Source of the DNA: a virus
Length of the DNA stretch: 61,268 bases
Strand: one strand, 5' to 3'
Virus record (IMG/VR): IMGVR_UViG_3300036791_000423
Location: 1 to 61,268 of that record
Numbering within the stretch: position 1 is the stretch's first letter; the number at the start of each line of letters is the position of its first letter. A program made the translations under genes and the position numbers. Shown piece after piece: positions 39,788 to 49,254 of the stretch. The notes below the pieces were generated by a model. The model did not search any database. It was given only the letters and a program-made list of their open reading frames with translations, and was not told the origin of the DNA.

Positions 39788-42255
39788 GGGGCAATTGCCG
39801 TATCTTTGACGTTACTGGTACTGGGACCTGTCGCAGCAGTAACCATCTGAGTCTGGCGCTCCGGAGCAGTTGGCTTAAACAGCTTCTCACTACCGAGCGT
39901 GGCATCACTTCCGGCACTGGCAACATTTACCTTTACGCTACCAGTCGCATCAACCTTTACCGTCTTAATCGATTTGCGATCGACTGTAGCTCTATTGGCT
40001 TCCGCAGCAGCAGCCGCCTTTGGATCGGCGGTAGCATCCGCTTTTTCGAGCTCAGCTTGTCGCGCCTTTCTCCATTCCACTGAACCGGGATAACCCCAAT
40101 CATTAAACCGTTCTTTATTGATATTGACACCGATCCCACCGGCTTCATAATTCGGGTCACCCTTGCTGCCTTGATCTGTATAGCTCTTGATTGTATTGGC
40201 ACCGCCAAGCGCTGAGTCGATCCGCTTGTTCATCTCCGCGGCATATTTCGGATCGTTCATCTTCTGGAGGTGTTCCCCAATGTACCCATGCTTGATCGGG
40301 CCATAGAAGCTGTGACCATAAGTGCCCATCATCTGCTTGAGCGTAAGTGGCTTCAGTCCTCGCTTGGCCCGAGAGGCGTTCACCAACTCTGTCCGATTCA
40401 TCAGGCTCTCTGCAACCGCAGAACCAGCTCCAACATTTTCCGAGCTGATCACAGCACCAAGTAACTTGCGGGTCTCTGGGTCCTTCAGCTCCTCTTTAAA
40501 TCCGGCTCGCTTCCTGGCCAGCAAGGCGGCGGCTCCCTCACCTTGAACTGCATCAGTACCACCACCGCCAGTCCCCTCTCCAAATTTTTGAGCCATATTG
40601 GCAGCGGTCGCCTCTGGAGTTGTAGCGCCAAGCACTCCTCTGGCCCTCGCGCCCTTGGTGAAGGTGTCCAGCTCGGGAGCGTTTAGAGGAGCACGACCAC
40701 CGCCTGGTGCCGCAGGACCGCCACCAGCAGCGCCGCCTCCGGATGGCTGCGCTGCGCCACCGCCAGCACCCTCTCCTTCACCACCGCCACCACCTCCGCC
40801 GCCCCCTCCACCGCCGCCTCCACCGCCGCCTCCTCCACCGCCACCGCCACCGCCACCACCATTCATGCTTTGCGGCGCTGTGCCCTGCGATGCGATATTA
40901 CCACCGCCTCCGCCATCACCACCTGGAGTCGTACCGCCTCCCCTTGCTCCTGGAGCTTCGATACCAAGTTGCTGGGCCGCGAGATAATCGTTTAATCTCT
41001 TTAGCTGACCGGTGTTGTCCCTCATAATATCAGTATGAGTATCAGTAGTATCTTCCATCGTTGATAACAAATGAGTTGCGCCTCCAACGGCCGCAGCTCC
41101 AGCCTTGCCACCCTTCGCTTCTGGAATATCACCCAATCCAAGTTGATCAGCCAGACCCTTTTGACCATATTTCTTAAGAGCCTCTGCGGTCAAAGGAGAT
41201 TTACCGATTGGCCCCGATACCTCTTCTGGATGTTCTTTTCCAAAGAAATAACGATCTATGCCAGATAAAGTTTTACCAACATAGGGTATCTCACTTTCTC
41301 TTTTGAGTATTCTCTCTTCAGTTTCTCCGCCTTGAGTAGCCCCATGCAAAAATTTTACTAACCGAATAATTTCGTGAAGACCTTCTACAATCAAGCCATC
41401 CGGAGCCAGCGCGGAAGTCTTGATATCTTCCATCCAACTATCCCACTCCTGTTTCAGAATAGTGGTCTGCTTATAGTAGTCAGCAGTTGCCGCAGAACGC
41501 TCGGTCATCAATCTCTTTTCTTCGTCACTGACCTCATGCAGATGTTGGATTAAAGCAAATGTCGGATCAATCCCCCACGCAGCCAAATATTCTTTAGTAA
41601 ACTCGGTCGCGTCAACAACATTATTGTTGGTCTCCTTTAAGCGATTGTTGTAGACGTTTTGCGCCTGAGCTAAAACTTCGTTGATCCTAGAGACCTCCGT
41701 ACGCTGATAGAGAATCGTCTGGATACCAGCTTCCATTTCCCTGCCATAGTGTCCAGCATCTTGCACAAGCTTAAAGTGCTCTGCACTACCGACACGGCCC
41801 ATCTTGGCATAGGCATCATTAAACTTGGCTACGTTTTGATCAGCCTGATCCGCACCCACTCCGATTTGAGCCAATTGCTCTTCTATACTTTTCAATACGG
41901 CCGGATGGACACCAATCACTTTCGCCTTGTTATTGAGCTCCACGATCTTGCTGGAAAATTCATTCAGACCTTTAATCCCTTCGGCCAAGACTAAGCTAAA
42001 TGCAGACACTGCTGCACCGGCCAATCCGAATTTACCGATGAAGCCAATCATGGCCTTTTCGCCACCAGTGACGAGCTCTTGCATCTCCTTTATCTGCTTG
42101 GCCATCTCATTGTGGCTTCGCTTGAAGCGCTCGATATGGCCTTGAGTAGCTCCGCCGCTCAATTGCTCGGATGCTTGGCGCAATTTTTCTATGCCACCGG
42201 ACGCATTGTCCGTTAGCGTGATGACAAGCCTTAGTTCTTCAACTTCAGTTGGCAT
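39784..42255 (-). CDS. Tape measure protein 2 with hydrolase-like domain
   Basis: 823 residues. The N-terminal about 320 (LRLVITLTDNASGGIEKLRQ; GFIGKFGLAGAAVSAFSLVL; QEWDSWMEDIKTSALAPDG) is paralogous to the next protein. A very long poly-Gly/Ala/Pro stretch (about residues 440-530; coding 40640-40930) follows. Residues about 575-740 look like a wall-hydrolase domain (LLGAVISSENVGAGSAVAES, YGHSFYGPIKHGY). The C-terminus repeats KTVKVDATGSVKVNVAS. Likely a length-determining, peptidoglycan-cutting tail component. Starts at TAATG. Confidence 0.8.
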   Translation of the reverse strand: MPTEVEELRLVITLTDNASGGIEKLRQASEQLSGGATQGHIERFKRSHNEMAKQIKEMQELVTGGEKAMIGFIGKFGLAGAAVSAFSLVLAEGIKGLNEFSSKIVELNNKAKVIGVHPAVLKSIEEQLAQIGVGADQADQNVAKFNDAYAKMGRVGSAEHFKLVQDAGHYGREMEAGIQTILYQRTEVSRINEVLAQAQNVYNNRLKETNNNVVDATEFTKEYLAAWGIDPTFALIQHLHEVSDEEKRLMTERSAATADYYKQTTILKQEWDSWMEDIKTSALAPDGLIVEGLHEIIRLVKFLHGATQGGETEERILKRESEIPYVGKTLSGIDRYFFGKEHPEEVSGPIGKSPLTAEALKKYGQKGLADQLGLGDIPEAKGGKAGAAAVGGATHLLSTMEDTTDTHTDIMRDNTGQLKRLNDYLAAQQLGIEAPGARGGGTTPGGDGGGGGNIASQGTAPQSMNGGGGGGGGGGGGGGGGGGGGGGGGGGGEGEGAGGGAAQPSGGGAAGGGPAAPGGGRAPLNAPELDTFTKGARARGVLGATTPEATAANMAQKFGEGTGGGGTDAVQGEGAAALLARKRAGFKEELKDPETRKLLGAVISSENVGAGSAVAESLMNRTELVNASRAKRGLKPLTLKQMMGTYGHSFYGPIKHGYIGEHLQKMNDPKYAAEMNKRIDSALGGANTIKSYTDQGSKGDPNYEAGGIGVNINKERFNDWGYPGSVEWRKARQAELEKADATADPKAAAAAEANRATVDRKSIKTVKVDATGSVKVNVASAGSDATLGSEKLFKPTAPERQTQMVTAATGPSTSNVKDTAIAP

Positions 42256-44567
42256 TATTGCAACGGCATTGTTCTATTGGTTTCAGTTTTATTAAACGCT
42301 CCTCCGCCCTCGACCTTGACTTCCGAGCCAGCCGGAGCGTTTACGTCTGCGGTCAACTTGCCGCCAGTCTCAACCTTTACTGTTCTGACTTGCTTATCCG
42401 CTGAGGCTTGGTCAATGGTCTTGCGATCATCATCGTTCGCTGGCTTTACAATCTCGTGGCGAATTTGATACTCACCCGGACGACTACCTATACGGAGTGG
42501 AATGCTTGTGATAACATCACGACCATATTGGCCAACGCCGGATACTCCTTGTTTGCCTTGGTTGACTCCTACGCCACGAAATCCGATGACCTTGCCACTA
42601 TCGTCGGTGATAGGAACGGCAGACGTGACGTGAGCTCCAGTAGACCCAGTGCTAGTACCCTGCTTGACCGCAATATTAATCGCATTAGGATCGGCGGAAT
42701 ATCCAGCACCTTGCACGCCACCAAACGTATTCCAATTCGAAGCAACGGCTGGATTTTTAGGCGGTACTCCTCCATGTTCCTTAACCACTGATGACATGAA
42801 TTGCCCGCACGTCGCCTCGCTAAGATTGATCCCATGTTGAAGCATATAAGCGTGAATGTTGTGCGGCTTGGCACCGGCTAAAGTCATAGCCGTAAGATCA
42901 GATACAAAGCGCTGTGGAACAGAAGTTGATGCACTAGCCGGATTGGATTGTTCAACTGGACTGGCGCTGCTCTCCTCACTTGTCCCTCCTCCCTTCGCAG
43001 TAGTCGGAGGGCTGTCTCCAGCTCCCTTCCCATCTCCACTACCAACATCACTGCCATTTGGCGCGGTCGGAGCCGGAGCAGTCCAACCACTAGTCGCTCC
43101 GCCACCTCCATACGTTCCTCCGGCAATATTCCTTCCACCACTATCGAATCCTGGAAGACCGCCAAGACCTTTCAGTACGGCTTCTCCTCGATCAAGTAAC
43201 TTGAAATTATCATTCAGTCTTTTTGTTTCTGCAGTATTGGCCTTGATGAAATCTACATATTCGTCGCCCTGTCTTAAACTGTTATCGACTTGTCTACGAT
43301 CTTCTATGTCATTGGATTTCCGCATCCACTCCCAGCCCTTGCTGATGCCAGGAATTTGGTCATCTCCGGTATAGCTACCCATTGGTCCAGAAAGCAGACC
43401 AGCCGGTTTCGAATAATTCGGAGCAGCTCTCTCGATACCAAGCTTCTTGAGCTTTTCTGCAAAGTCTCCTTGTGCATTTGGAGCTTGGGTCTGACCAAAC
43501 CTTTGCCCAAAGGTTGCACCCGGTTCATCGGTGATCTGATTATGATAACCAAGTGCGCCTCTGACTAAATCAAATGCAGTTGGAACAACTCCTCTAGTGA
43601 TTAAAGATTTGATCGTGCGACCAGCAGTACCGACCCATGGTTGATTCCAAATCTCGTGTAGCTCCTTGACCAGATCAGTTGCCATCTTCAGACCAGTGAC
43701 AATTGCTCCATCCGAGGTCAACATGCTGGCCTTAATGTCATCCATCCAGCTATCCCACTCTTGACCAAGAATGGTGACTTGCTTCTTATAGTCTTTCGTT
43801 ACCTTATCGCGTTCTTCTTGTCGCTTCTTCTCTTCCTCTGTTACTCTCTCAATATTTTCAAGTGTTCTCATTGATGGATCAAGACCCCAAAGCTTCAAAT
43901 AGTCATTGACGCTCTTGGTCGCATCCGCAACGTTACCCTTGGTTTCAGCCAATCTATTATCATATACATTTTGAGCTTGAATCATAATTACATTTAACTT
44001 ACCAGCCCAAGTCGTCTGAGCTTCTACGCGTTCTATACCTTTCTCCATCACCTGACCGAACTGACCAGCGGCTTCGACCATCTCCATTCGCTTAGTGCCA
44101 CCGATCCGATTTATTTCGGCGATCGTAGTGGAAAAGCCTGCCATGCTTTGCTCGACCACTCCAGCAGAAATACCAAGCTTCTCGTACTGCTCGATGATGC
44201 TTTTTAACTCTGCCGGATGCATTCCGATGACCTTGGCCTTATTGGTCAAGTCAACGACCTTATCGGCAAACTCTTTTAGATTACCCAAACCCAGCAGAAT
44301 CGTTGCAGCAAATCCAGACATAGCAGCACCGGCAGCTCCGAACTTGCCGATGTAACCGATCATTGCTTCGCCACCACCAGTAGCGAGTTCGCCTAACTCC
44401 TTGACTTGTTTTCCTAGCTCTGCCTGTTCTTCTTTAAGCTTCTCCATCGCTCGCTTGCCCGAGCCCTCAGAGAGTTGGCCAAGTTGTTCTTTAATTTTGC
44501 CAATACCCTCGGAAGCCTCATTGATCAGGCTAACGCGAAGCTGTAGCTCTTGAAGCTCAGTAGGCAA
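42255..44567 (-). CDS. Tape measure protein 1 with NlpC/P60-like domain
   Basis: 770 residues. The N-terminus (LQLRVSLINEASEGIGKIKE; GYIGKFGAAGAAMSGFAATI; QEWDSWMDDIKASMLTSDG) aligns with the next protein over about 320 residues. The C-terminal region (about 560-700) has LSEATCGQFMSSVVKEHGG (Cys), SNWNTFGG, GSTGAHVTS (His) and VGVNQGKQG, the order of an NlpC/P60-type cysteine peptidase (TIGR02594-like). Ends KTV-type VRTVKVETGGKLTADVNAP as in its paralogue. Tail length ruler plus wall endopeptidase. Confidence 0.82.
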   Translation of the reverse strand: MPTELQELQLRVSLINEASEGIGKIKEQLGQLSEGSGKRAMEKLKEEQAELGKQVKELGELATGGGEAMIGYIGKFGAAGAAMSGFAATILLGLGNLKEFADKVVDLTNKAKVIGMHPAELKSIIEQYEKLGISAGVVEQSMAGFSTTIAEINRIGGTKRMEMVEAAGQFGQVMEKGIERVEAQTTWAGKLNVIMIQAQNVYDNRLAETKGNVADATKSVNDYLKLWGLDPSMRTLENIERVTEEEKKRQEERDKVTKDYKKQVTILGQEWDSWMDDIKASMLTSDGAIVTGLKMATDLVKELHEIWNQPWVGTAGRTIKSLITRGVVPTAFDLVRGALGYHNQITDEPGATFGQRFGQTQAPNAQGDFAEKLKKLGIERAAPNYSKPAGLLSGPMGSYTGDDQIPGISKGWEWMRKSNDIEDRRQVDNSLRQGDEYVDFIKANTAETKRLNDNFKLLDRGEAVLKGLGGLPGFDSGGRNIAGGTYGGGGATSGWTAPAPTAPNGSDVGSGDGKGAGDSPPTTAKGGGTSEESSASPVEQSNPASASTSVPQRFVSDLTAMTLAGAKPHNIHAYMLQHGINLSEATCGQFMSSVVKEHGGVPPKNPAVASNWNTFGGVQGAGYSADPNAINIAVKQGTSTGSTGAHVTSAVPITDDSGKVIGFRGVGVNQGKQGVSGVGQYGRDVITSIPLRIGSRPGEYQIRHEIVKPANDDDRKTIDQASADKQVRTVKVETGGKLTADVNAPAGSEVKVEGGGAFNKTETNRTMPLQ

Positions 44568-44570
44568 AAT

Positions 44571-45238
44571 TTAGTCTCCGCTTTCAATAGCGCGCGTCCT
44601 CTCGAGCTGAGCGGTCCTACTTAAATGAAGCCTGACCTCGCTGATAGACATCTCGAGGAACATCCGAGGATCAAGATGGTAATAACTAGCCAATCGATAG
44701 CAATCAATGATCATGCTGTCGTCGATGACGGTAGTTACCACGCCCGCAGATCGGGTAAAAAAAACTTGCGTAAACGATAGGCGCAACTATTCCAGTCACG
44801 CGGGTCCATCGCCTCAAGCAGAGGCGGAAGGATGCCACAAAGCGCACCCATGATGTAGGTCATCTTGCGCTCCTCGATGATGATCTCACCATCCCAGAGC
44901 ATACGAGTTGGATTGCCAATCCGGTTGATCTCACTGGCGCGAGGCTCCCTGAAAGTCAGGTTCCAGACCTCCTCGCCCTTGTCGTTCTTTACCGGGCGAT
45001 AAAGCAACTGGACCGTGATCGGCCAATCCTCCGCGCTGTCCCTGATGTCCTTTCTGATTCGTTCCGTCTCGCTGACCACAGGCTCTGGCTTAGGAGCTTC
45101 TGGCTTGATTTGCGAGGGAAGCGGTTCCTGAGGAGCGGCCGAAAGCGGCTCACCAGAAAGCGGTTGAGGTATATCAGGAGAAGTCGGCATGATAAAGCCT
45201 TCCCTGATTGGACCATTAGTCCTTGGTTGTTCTGCCAT
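44571..45238 (-). CDS. Tail assembly chaperone fusion by -1 frameshift
   Basis: Predicted extended product of 222 residues. Ribosomes read the 167-residue frame from 45238 to an octa-U tract (44757-44764; AAG UUU UUU UUA), slip back one base and continue FTRSAGVVTT to the stop at 44571. The extension has no own plausible start: its nominal ATG lacks a ribosome site and lies inside the chaperone. This is the classical G/GT arrangement just upstream of the tape measure. Confidence 0.75.
44735..45238 (-). CDS. Tail assembly chaperone (short form)
   Basis: 167 residues. A long Pro-rich N-terminus (QEPLPSQIKPEAPKPEPVVS) precedes a folded core (WNLTFREPRASEINRIGNPT; TYIMGALCGILPPLLEAMDP). Its placement between tube protein and tape measure and the slippery U8 at its end identify it. 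ATG 45238 follows GAGGTGACAT. Confidence 0.8.
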   Translation of the reverse strand: MAEQPRTNGPIREGFIMPTSPDIPQPLSGEPLSAAPQEPLPSQIKPEAPKPEPVVSETERIRKDIRDSAEDWPITVQLLYRPVKNDKGEEVWNLTFREPRASEINRIGNPTRMLWDGEIIIEERKMTYIMGALCGILPPLLEAMDPRDWNSCAYRLRKFFLPDLRAW

Positions 45239-45246
45239 ATGTCACC

Positions 45247-45615
45247 TCATGCGATCGAAATTTCCTGGCAGGCCAAGCCCTCCCAGCGGACTCTGACTTG
45301 ACCGTCTCGAGTATTATTCTCGAATCCGGCCTTACATGTCCCACCAGTGAGCGTGTACTGCATACCGTTTGCCAATTGGGCAATCACTGTCACATCCGTC
45401 TCTGCCTCGAGGTCCTCGAGGAGAAGACCTGGAACAGTGGATAGGTCTCCCTCTATGTACGGAACTCGCGGTAATTCTTGATAGCCGTGAACGCCATCTT
45501 GACCGGCGATCATGGTGCGCTCAACTGCGCTTGGACTTACGGTAAAATTACCACGGAGGGCCAACTGAGTGCCATCCACGGTTAGAAATGCGATGCCAGC
45601 AAATCGCTGTGCCAT
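45247..45615 (-). CDS. Tail tube protein
   Basis: 122 residues. GIAFLTVDGTQLALRGNFTV, then GVHGYQELPRVPYIEGDLST and GGTCKAGFENN match the Mu gp40-type tail tube family (PF10618). Hexamer rings stack inside the sheath. Single downstream spacing of 8 nt to the chaperone. Confidence 0.9.
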   Translation of the reverse strand: MAQRFAGIAFLTVDGTQLALRGNFTVSPSAVERTMIAGQDGVHGYQELPRVPYIEGDLSTVPGLLLEDLEAETDVTVIAQLANGMQYTLTGGTCKAGFENNTRDGQVRVRWEGLACQEISIA

Positions 45616-45651
45616 AGTCTAGGTCTCCTTTCTTTGAAGTTGATCGAAGTG

Positions 45652-45996
45652 TCAATCCGTCTCGATCGCTATCGCGAATTTGCATGGGTCTGGACTCTGC
45701 TTGGTCGCGGCCGATCGTTTACCCGACCTGAACTTGATATATGGAAGCGACTTCACCCAGTTATCTTGTAAGACAATCCCAGTATCAGGATGAGCCACGA
45801 TCTCGATTTCATTGCCCTGTGCGTCGTAAAGATCATTGAACATCTTGCCATCGGTCGAGACCTGAAACGTCAGAGTCTGCCCGCTAAACTCATGCGGTAC
45901 GGTGATTCGGATCATCTTTCCGGAGGCACAATTAGCTGCATCCGAAAGAGACTCACCAGCAAGGATGGTTGGTCCATCTACGATAGCGAAAGGCAT
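45652..45996 (-). CDS. Hypothetical tail/head decoration protein
   Basis: 114 residues, beta-rich (FSGQTLTFQVSTDGKMFNDL; GKMIRITVPHEF; WVKSLPYIKFRSGKR). This 'expected-versus-actual' beta-sandwich pattern is seen in small phage structural proteins of unknown place. It lies between sheath and tube, where Mu has none, so it is an inserted structural gene. Confidence 0.65.
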   Translation of the reverse strand: MPFAIVDGPTILAGESLSDAANCASGKMIRITVPHEFSGQTLTFQVSTDGKMFNDLYDAQGNEIEIVAHPDTGIVLQDNWVKSLPYIKFRSGKRSAATKQSPDPCKFAIAIETD

Positions 45997-46023
45997 AGGT
46001 TCATCTCCCTTGATTTAGAAATT

Positions 46024-47607
46024 TCAAGCTCCAGACGAAGCTTGATATGGAGCTGGCGCTTGACCGATAATCGCAGTATCAATCCCGCGATCATACTGAA
46101 GACGAAACTGCGCCAACACGGCAAAGATGCGAAGCTGATTGATCAGATCAGGCGGATAGAGCACATTGACCCTATTGGGATCATTAGGGTCACGCTCTAC
46201 GATTAGATTGGCCTTAAACGCTTTGAGATTTTCGACCAACCCGTTCCACATGTCCATCTGATACTCGTTGACCAACTCAGCCTTGATGATACCGGGTGTC
46301 ACGATAGCCTGACCCGGTCCAAACTTGGTCCCATCATCGGCTAATTTGTGCCTCGGGAATTTGCTTGTAATGGCATACTTCTGATTTCGCAGAAGTTTCG
46401 CAAGCGTAGCCAAGGTAGTCACAAGCTCGTATGCATCGTCACCCATCCCATAGAGGTTGAGCTGGTATGTGGTCTGCTCCCGCAAGATCATGGGTTGATT
46501 GTCACTGCCGATTTCCTGGATAGCCAGACCATTGGAAGCGATACTGTTAAGCTCTGGGAAATCAAACCGATCCTGAAGCGGACATCCCTTGATCTTGTTC
46601 AGTGCGAGGGTCTGGAGTGGCCTCGCCGGATCATTGATCAAAGCACGCTGAGCCTTGGCCGTATACGCAGCAACGCATTCGAACATCGGAGACGGAGTAG
46701 TCGTCTCAAACGCCATAATGCTCTCAACACCACTATTAAGCGTATCTCCGAATGCGATCAACCCGGCATAGGTCCCTCGCTTAGCGCTGAACACATGACC
46801 GAACTGTTGTCGCTGCCATCCCCAGCGACCTTGATCCGTAAAACCATACTCCTGATCCCAAACAAACAGAGAGTCGGTATCGTTGTATGGCAACGCAACA
46901 TATTCGAAATCTTTTTTCTGGATATTCGAGATCGCTGTTGCGAAGTCCGGAGTACCAACACCGCCTGAGAGTAGGCCGTTGGCAGGCAACGTAATGCCAA
47001 GACCAACCGGAGTTGTCTCAGACCCGATCGGGCCATAATAGTTCATAGTGACCGTGATCTCATTGCCGTTAACGCCTTTGAACAGCGAAGTCAGCGCCAC
47101 TGTGCCAGTGGTCGCATTTGCAGTAACCGGAAGAGCGACGTTTCCGATAACATCAGTAAAAGTATTGATCGCACTTGCGATTGCATCCCCGATGTTATCG
47201 ATCGTATCCGTAGACATGATATTGATCGGAACATGAGTTCCGGCAATATAGAGATGAACCGTTCCGGCTTCTGTTGGAGGTGCGGTGATCACAATATCGC
47301 CAGAGGCGGCAACCGAAGCTGGAGGCTCAGCCACAGGAAGGCCCCAAACTTCGTTAGCGAAATTGTTCGCATAGAAAGCCTGGAACATCCGAGAAAGCTC
47401 AGAACCCGGACCAAAATGTGCATCAGCCTGAGCCTGACTACCAATCGGAATCGGAATATCAGGAGGAACATCTCCGTCTGCGGTCATGATCCCAACAATC
47501 AACGATTTAAGATTGATCGTCGTAAGACCAGCCATAGATGGATCGACTTCGACCCAATACAGTGGAACTTTGATATTGGCAGGAATGTTGGCAAAACTGA
47601 TCGGCAT
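46024..47607 (-). CDS. Contractile tail sheath protein
   Basis: 527 residues, Mu gpL-like. N-terminal FANIPANIKVPLYWVEVDPS, GSQAQADAHFGPGSELSRMF and EVWGLPV are the standard start; DFEYVALPYNDTDSLFVWDQ and GRWGWQRQQFGHVFSAKRGT the central part; LLRNQKYAITSKFPRHKLAD and RIFAVLAQFRLQYDRGID the C-terminal extension. It proves contractile tail morphology. Confidence 0.95.
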   Translation of the reverse strand: MPISFANIPANIKVPLYWVEVDPSMAGLTTINLKSLIVGIMTADGDVPPDIPIPIGSQAQADAHFGPGSELSRMFQAFYANNFANEVWGLPVAEPPASVAASGDIVITAPPTEAGTVHLYIAGTHVPINIMSTDTIDNIGDAIASAINTFTDVIGNVALPVTANATTGTVALTSLFKGVNGNEITVTMNYYGPIGSETTPVGLGITLPANGLLSGGVGTPDFATAISNIQKKDFEYVALPYNDTDSLFVWDQEYGFTDQGRWGWQRQQFGHVFSAKRGTYAGLIAFGDTLNSGVESIMAFETTTPSPMFECVAAYTAKAQRALINDPARPLQTLALNKIKGCPLQDRFDFPELNSIASNGLAIQEIGSDNQPMILREQTTYQLNLYGMGDDAYELVTTLATLAKLLRNQKYAITSKFPRHKLADDGTKFGPGQAIVTPGIIKAELVNEYQMDMWNGLVENLKAFKANLIVERDPNDPNRVNVLYPPDLINQLRIFAVLAQFRLQYDRGIDTAIIGQAPAPYQASSGA

Positions 47608-47613
47608 GGGTGA

Positions 47614-47931
47614 TTACTCCTCTTGCTGGACCGCAGCATGACGAGACCGACCTCGCTCGCCTTCCTGCTTCTTCTGCTCGACCAGTTTGATCGAGCCCTC
47701 TCTCAACCTTCGTTTCGTGAAGGTATCATTGGGCCACTCGATGTCTCCACTGCTGCGGAAACCTCCGGCACTGGGATGCTTAAGCAGGCGGCGCATCTGC
47801 TCTTCTGTAAATCCTTCGCCGCTATTCGGGAGCACGCGCACCCCTTCTACCTTCTTCATATCCTTTACCCGCTGAAGCCGCGCCTTCATGCGCTGTCCAG
47901 GAGTTTGAACTTCCGTCTTTACGTCAACCAT
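47614..47931 (-). CDS. DUF2635-like tail protein
   Basis: 105 residues. VRVLPNSGEGFTEEQMRRLL ... TFTKRRLREGSIKLVEQ carries the VxPxxG ... xRRLxxGxv pattern of DUF2635 (Mu gp38). Lys/Arg/Glu-rich ends. Always next to the sheath gene in Mu-like tails. Confidence 0.7.
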   Translation of the reverse strand: MVDVKTEVQTPGQRMKARLQRVKDMKKVEGVRVLPNSGEGFTEEQMRRLLKHPSAGGFRSSGDIEWPNDTFTKRRLREGSIKLVEQKKQEGERGRSRHAAVQQEE

Positions 47932-47933
47932 GG

Positions 47934-48551
47934 CTAACTCCTCCTTGCTTCTCTCAACACATCGAGCATGTATTTAATTGTGATAGGCTGCACCGCGTTG
48001 ATATCAACATTATTGACAGCAACGGTCACATCAATTTCGTTTAGATCATCGGTGATATCTGGATACCACTCGCTGCGGCTAAAGCAATTAACTTCATACT
48101 GGAGCTCTGCAAACGGTGTCTCATTGTTAAGTCCAGTAGACCCAAAAAGATGCTTTCTTGATCCTCTGACCAAACTCTCTATACCTACGCCTTCTGGATT
48201 ATTGTTGTGCAACACATTCATCAATTTGATATCCGTCCAAAGCAGACTCATGATCTTCAGATAAGCGGCATCGATCCCCTGCTCCAATGCCACTGGATCA
48301 TTGTTGGCTTGGACCACTGAAAAACCGATTCGAGAAGTATGATTAAACCTAATACACCCAGCATTGGCATCTCCGTCCGGCACCATGATCTCATCAACAA
48401 TATAAACACCAAGATATGGAATAAGAGCTACTTGGACCGGAAACATCTTGGTTTTTCGAAATGTATAACCAGCAAAATAAGGATCGACTGTCACGACATT
48501 ATACATCGCGTCGCGAATATCCAAGGCGAATGTCTGAGTTTCAGTAATCAT
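47934..48551 (-). CDS. Tail terminator / Mu gp37-like protein
   Basis: 205 residues. FRKTKMFPVQVALIPYLGVY, RIGFSVVQANNDPVALEQGI and FAELQYEVNCFSRSEWYPD fit a tail-completion protein; the place between head joining and sheath agrees. Family name is by position and pattern. Confidence 0.65.
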   Translation of the reverse strand: MITETQTFALDIRDAMYNVVTVDPYFAGYTFRKTKMFPVQVALIPYLGVYIVDEIMVPDGDANAGCIRFNHTSRIGFSVVQANNDPVALEQGIDAAYLKIMSLLWTDIKLMNVLHNNNPEGVGIESLVRGSRKHLFGSTGLNNETPFAELQYEVNCFSRSEWYPDITDDLNEIDVTVAVNNVDINAVQPITIKYMLDVLREARRS

Positions 48552-48895
48552 ACCATCGCCTTTAAAGATAACGTGACCTCTCCACCGCCGTTGTGAAAGA
48601 CATCTGTGATCATGAAACTTCCGACTGGTGGAAGACCGGAAATAGGCTCTGCTGGAATATCGATCACGTCACCTTGTACCGGCAGCACGCCGAACTCGCT
48701 TGTTCTAATATCCAAGATAGTCTGCTGATCTGACAAGATACTACCATCTTCTAATAAAACGTTCAAAGAACGACTGTCGTAAATGCCTCTGTTCATCCCA
48801 GAATAAGAATTACCCAGCGTGGATGTAAAGCTGACCGGCCGACCAAATACCTCTTGGCACGGCATGTAGACAAACGTGGACATATTTACCGCCAT
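48548..48895 (-). CDS. Head-tail joining protein
   Basis: 115 residues. FVYMPCQEVFGRPVSFTSTL, SLNVLLEDGSILSDQQTILD and FGVLPVQGDVIDIPAEP show the all-beta pattern of small head-closure proteins (gpFII-like). Overlaps both neighbours. Confidence 0.65.
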   Translation of the reverse strand: MAVNMSTFVYMPCQEVFGRPVSFTSTLGNSYSGMNRGIYDSRSLNVLLEDGSILSDQQTILDIRTSEFGVLPVQGDVIDIPAEPISGLPPVGSFMITDVFHNGGGEVTLSLKAMV

Positions 48896-49254
48896 GTCAA
48901 ATCCTTTGCCATCAGCTCATCCATCCTCGCAACCAACTTGTCATAAAGCTCGGGTCTAAGGATCGGTCTCGTACTTCCTGACCTCTTGACCGTACCAATC
49001 ATGTTTGAACTTTTACGAGCTTTGATTATCTTATTGATCTTCTTTTGATCTCGCTCTACCACTCTAGAAGTCGGCCAAATCTCAGTAGACACCGCATTCT
49101 CTTCAGTCTCAGTATTTGGATAACGACGGCGCATGTCTTCCGTCTGCCAAGCAGTCAATTCATCGGCCATTTGCTTAGGAAATTCCTCGAGCTTCTTGGA
49201 CATGTCTTCAAGTCGCGCTATTAATCCGCCCATATCCAACGTGATGTATAGCAT
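48886..49254 (-). CDS. HK97 gp10-like head-tail protein
   Basis: 122 residues. MGGLIARLEDMSKKLEEFPK, a basic middle (ERDQKKINKIIKARKSSN) and PELYDKLVARMDELM resemble tail-completion proteins of the gp10/Mu gpG type. Starts at the last base of the previous stop. Assignment mainly by context. Confidence 0.6.
   Translation of the reverse strand: MLYITLDMGGLIARLEDMSKKLEEFPKQMADELTAWQTEDMRRRYPNTETEENAVSTEIWPTSRVVERDQKKINKIIKARKSSNMIGTVKRSGSTRPILRPELYDKLVARMDELMAKDLTWR

Noticed and set aside
40598-40987. Plus-strand poly-Pro ORF opposite the poly-Gly tract
   Set aside because: Antisense shadow of GGN repeats.
44571-44786. Independent 71-residue gene
   Set aside because: No start signal; better explained as the frameshift extension of the tail chaperone.
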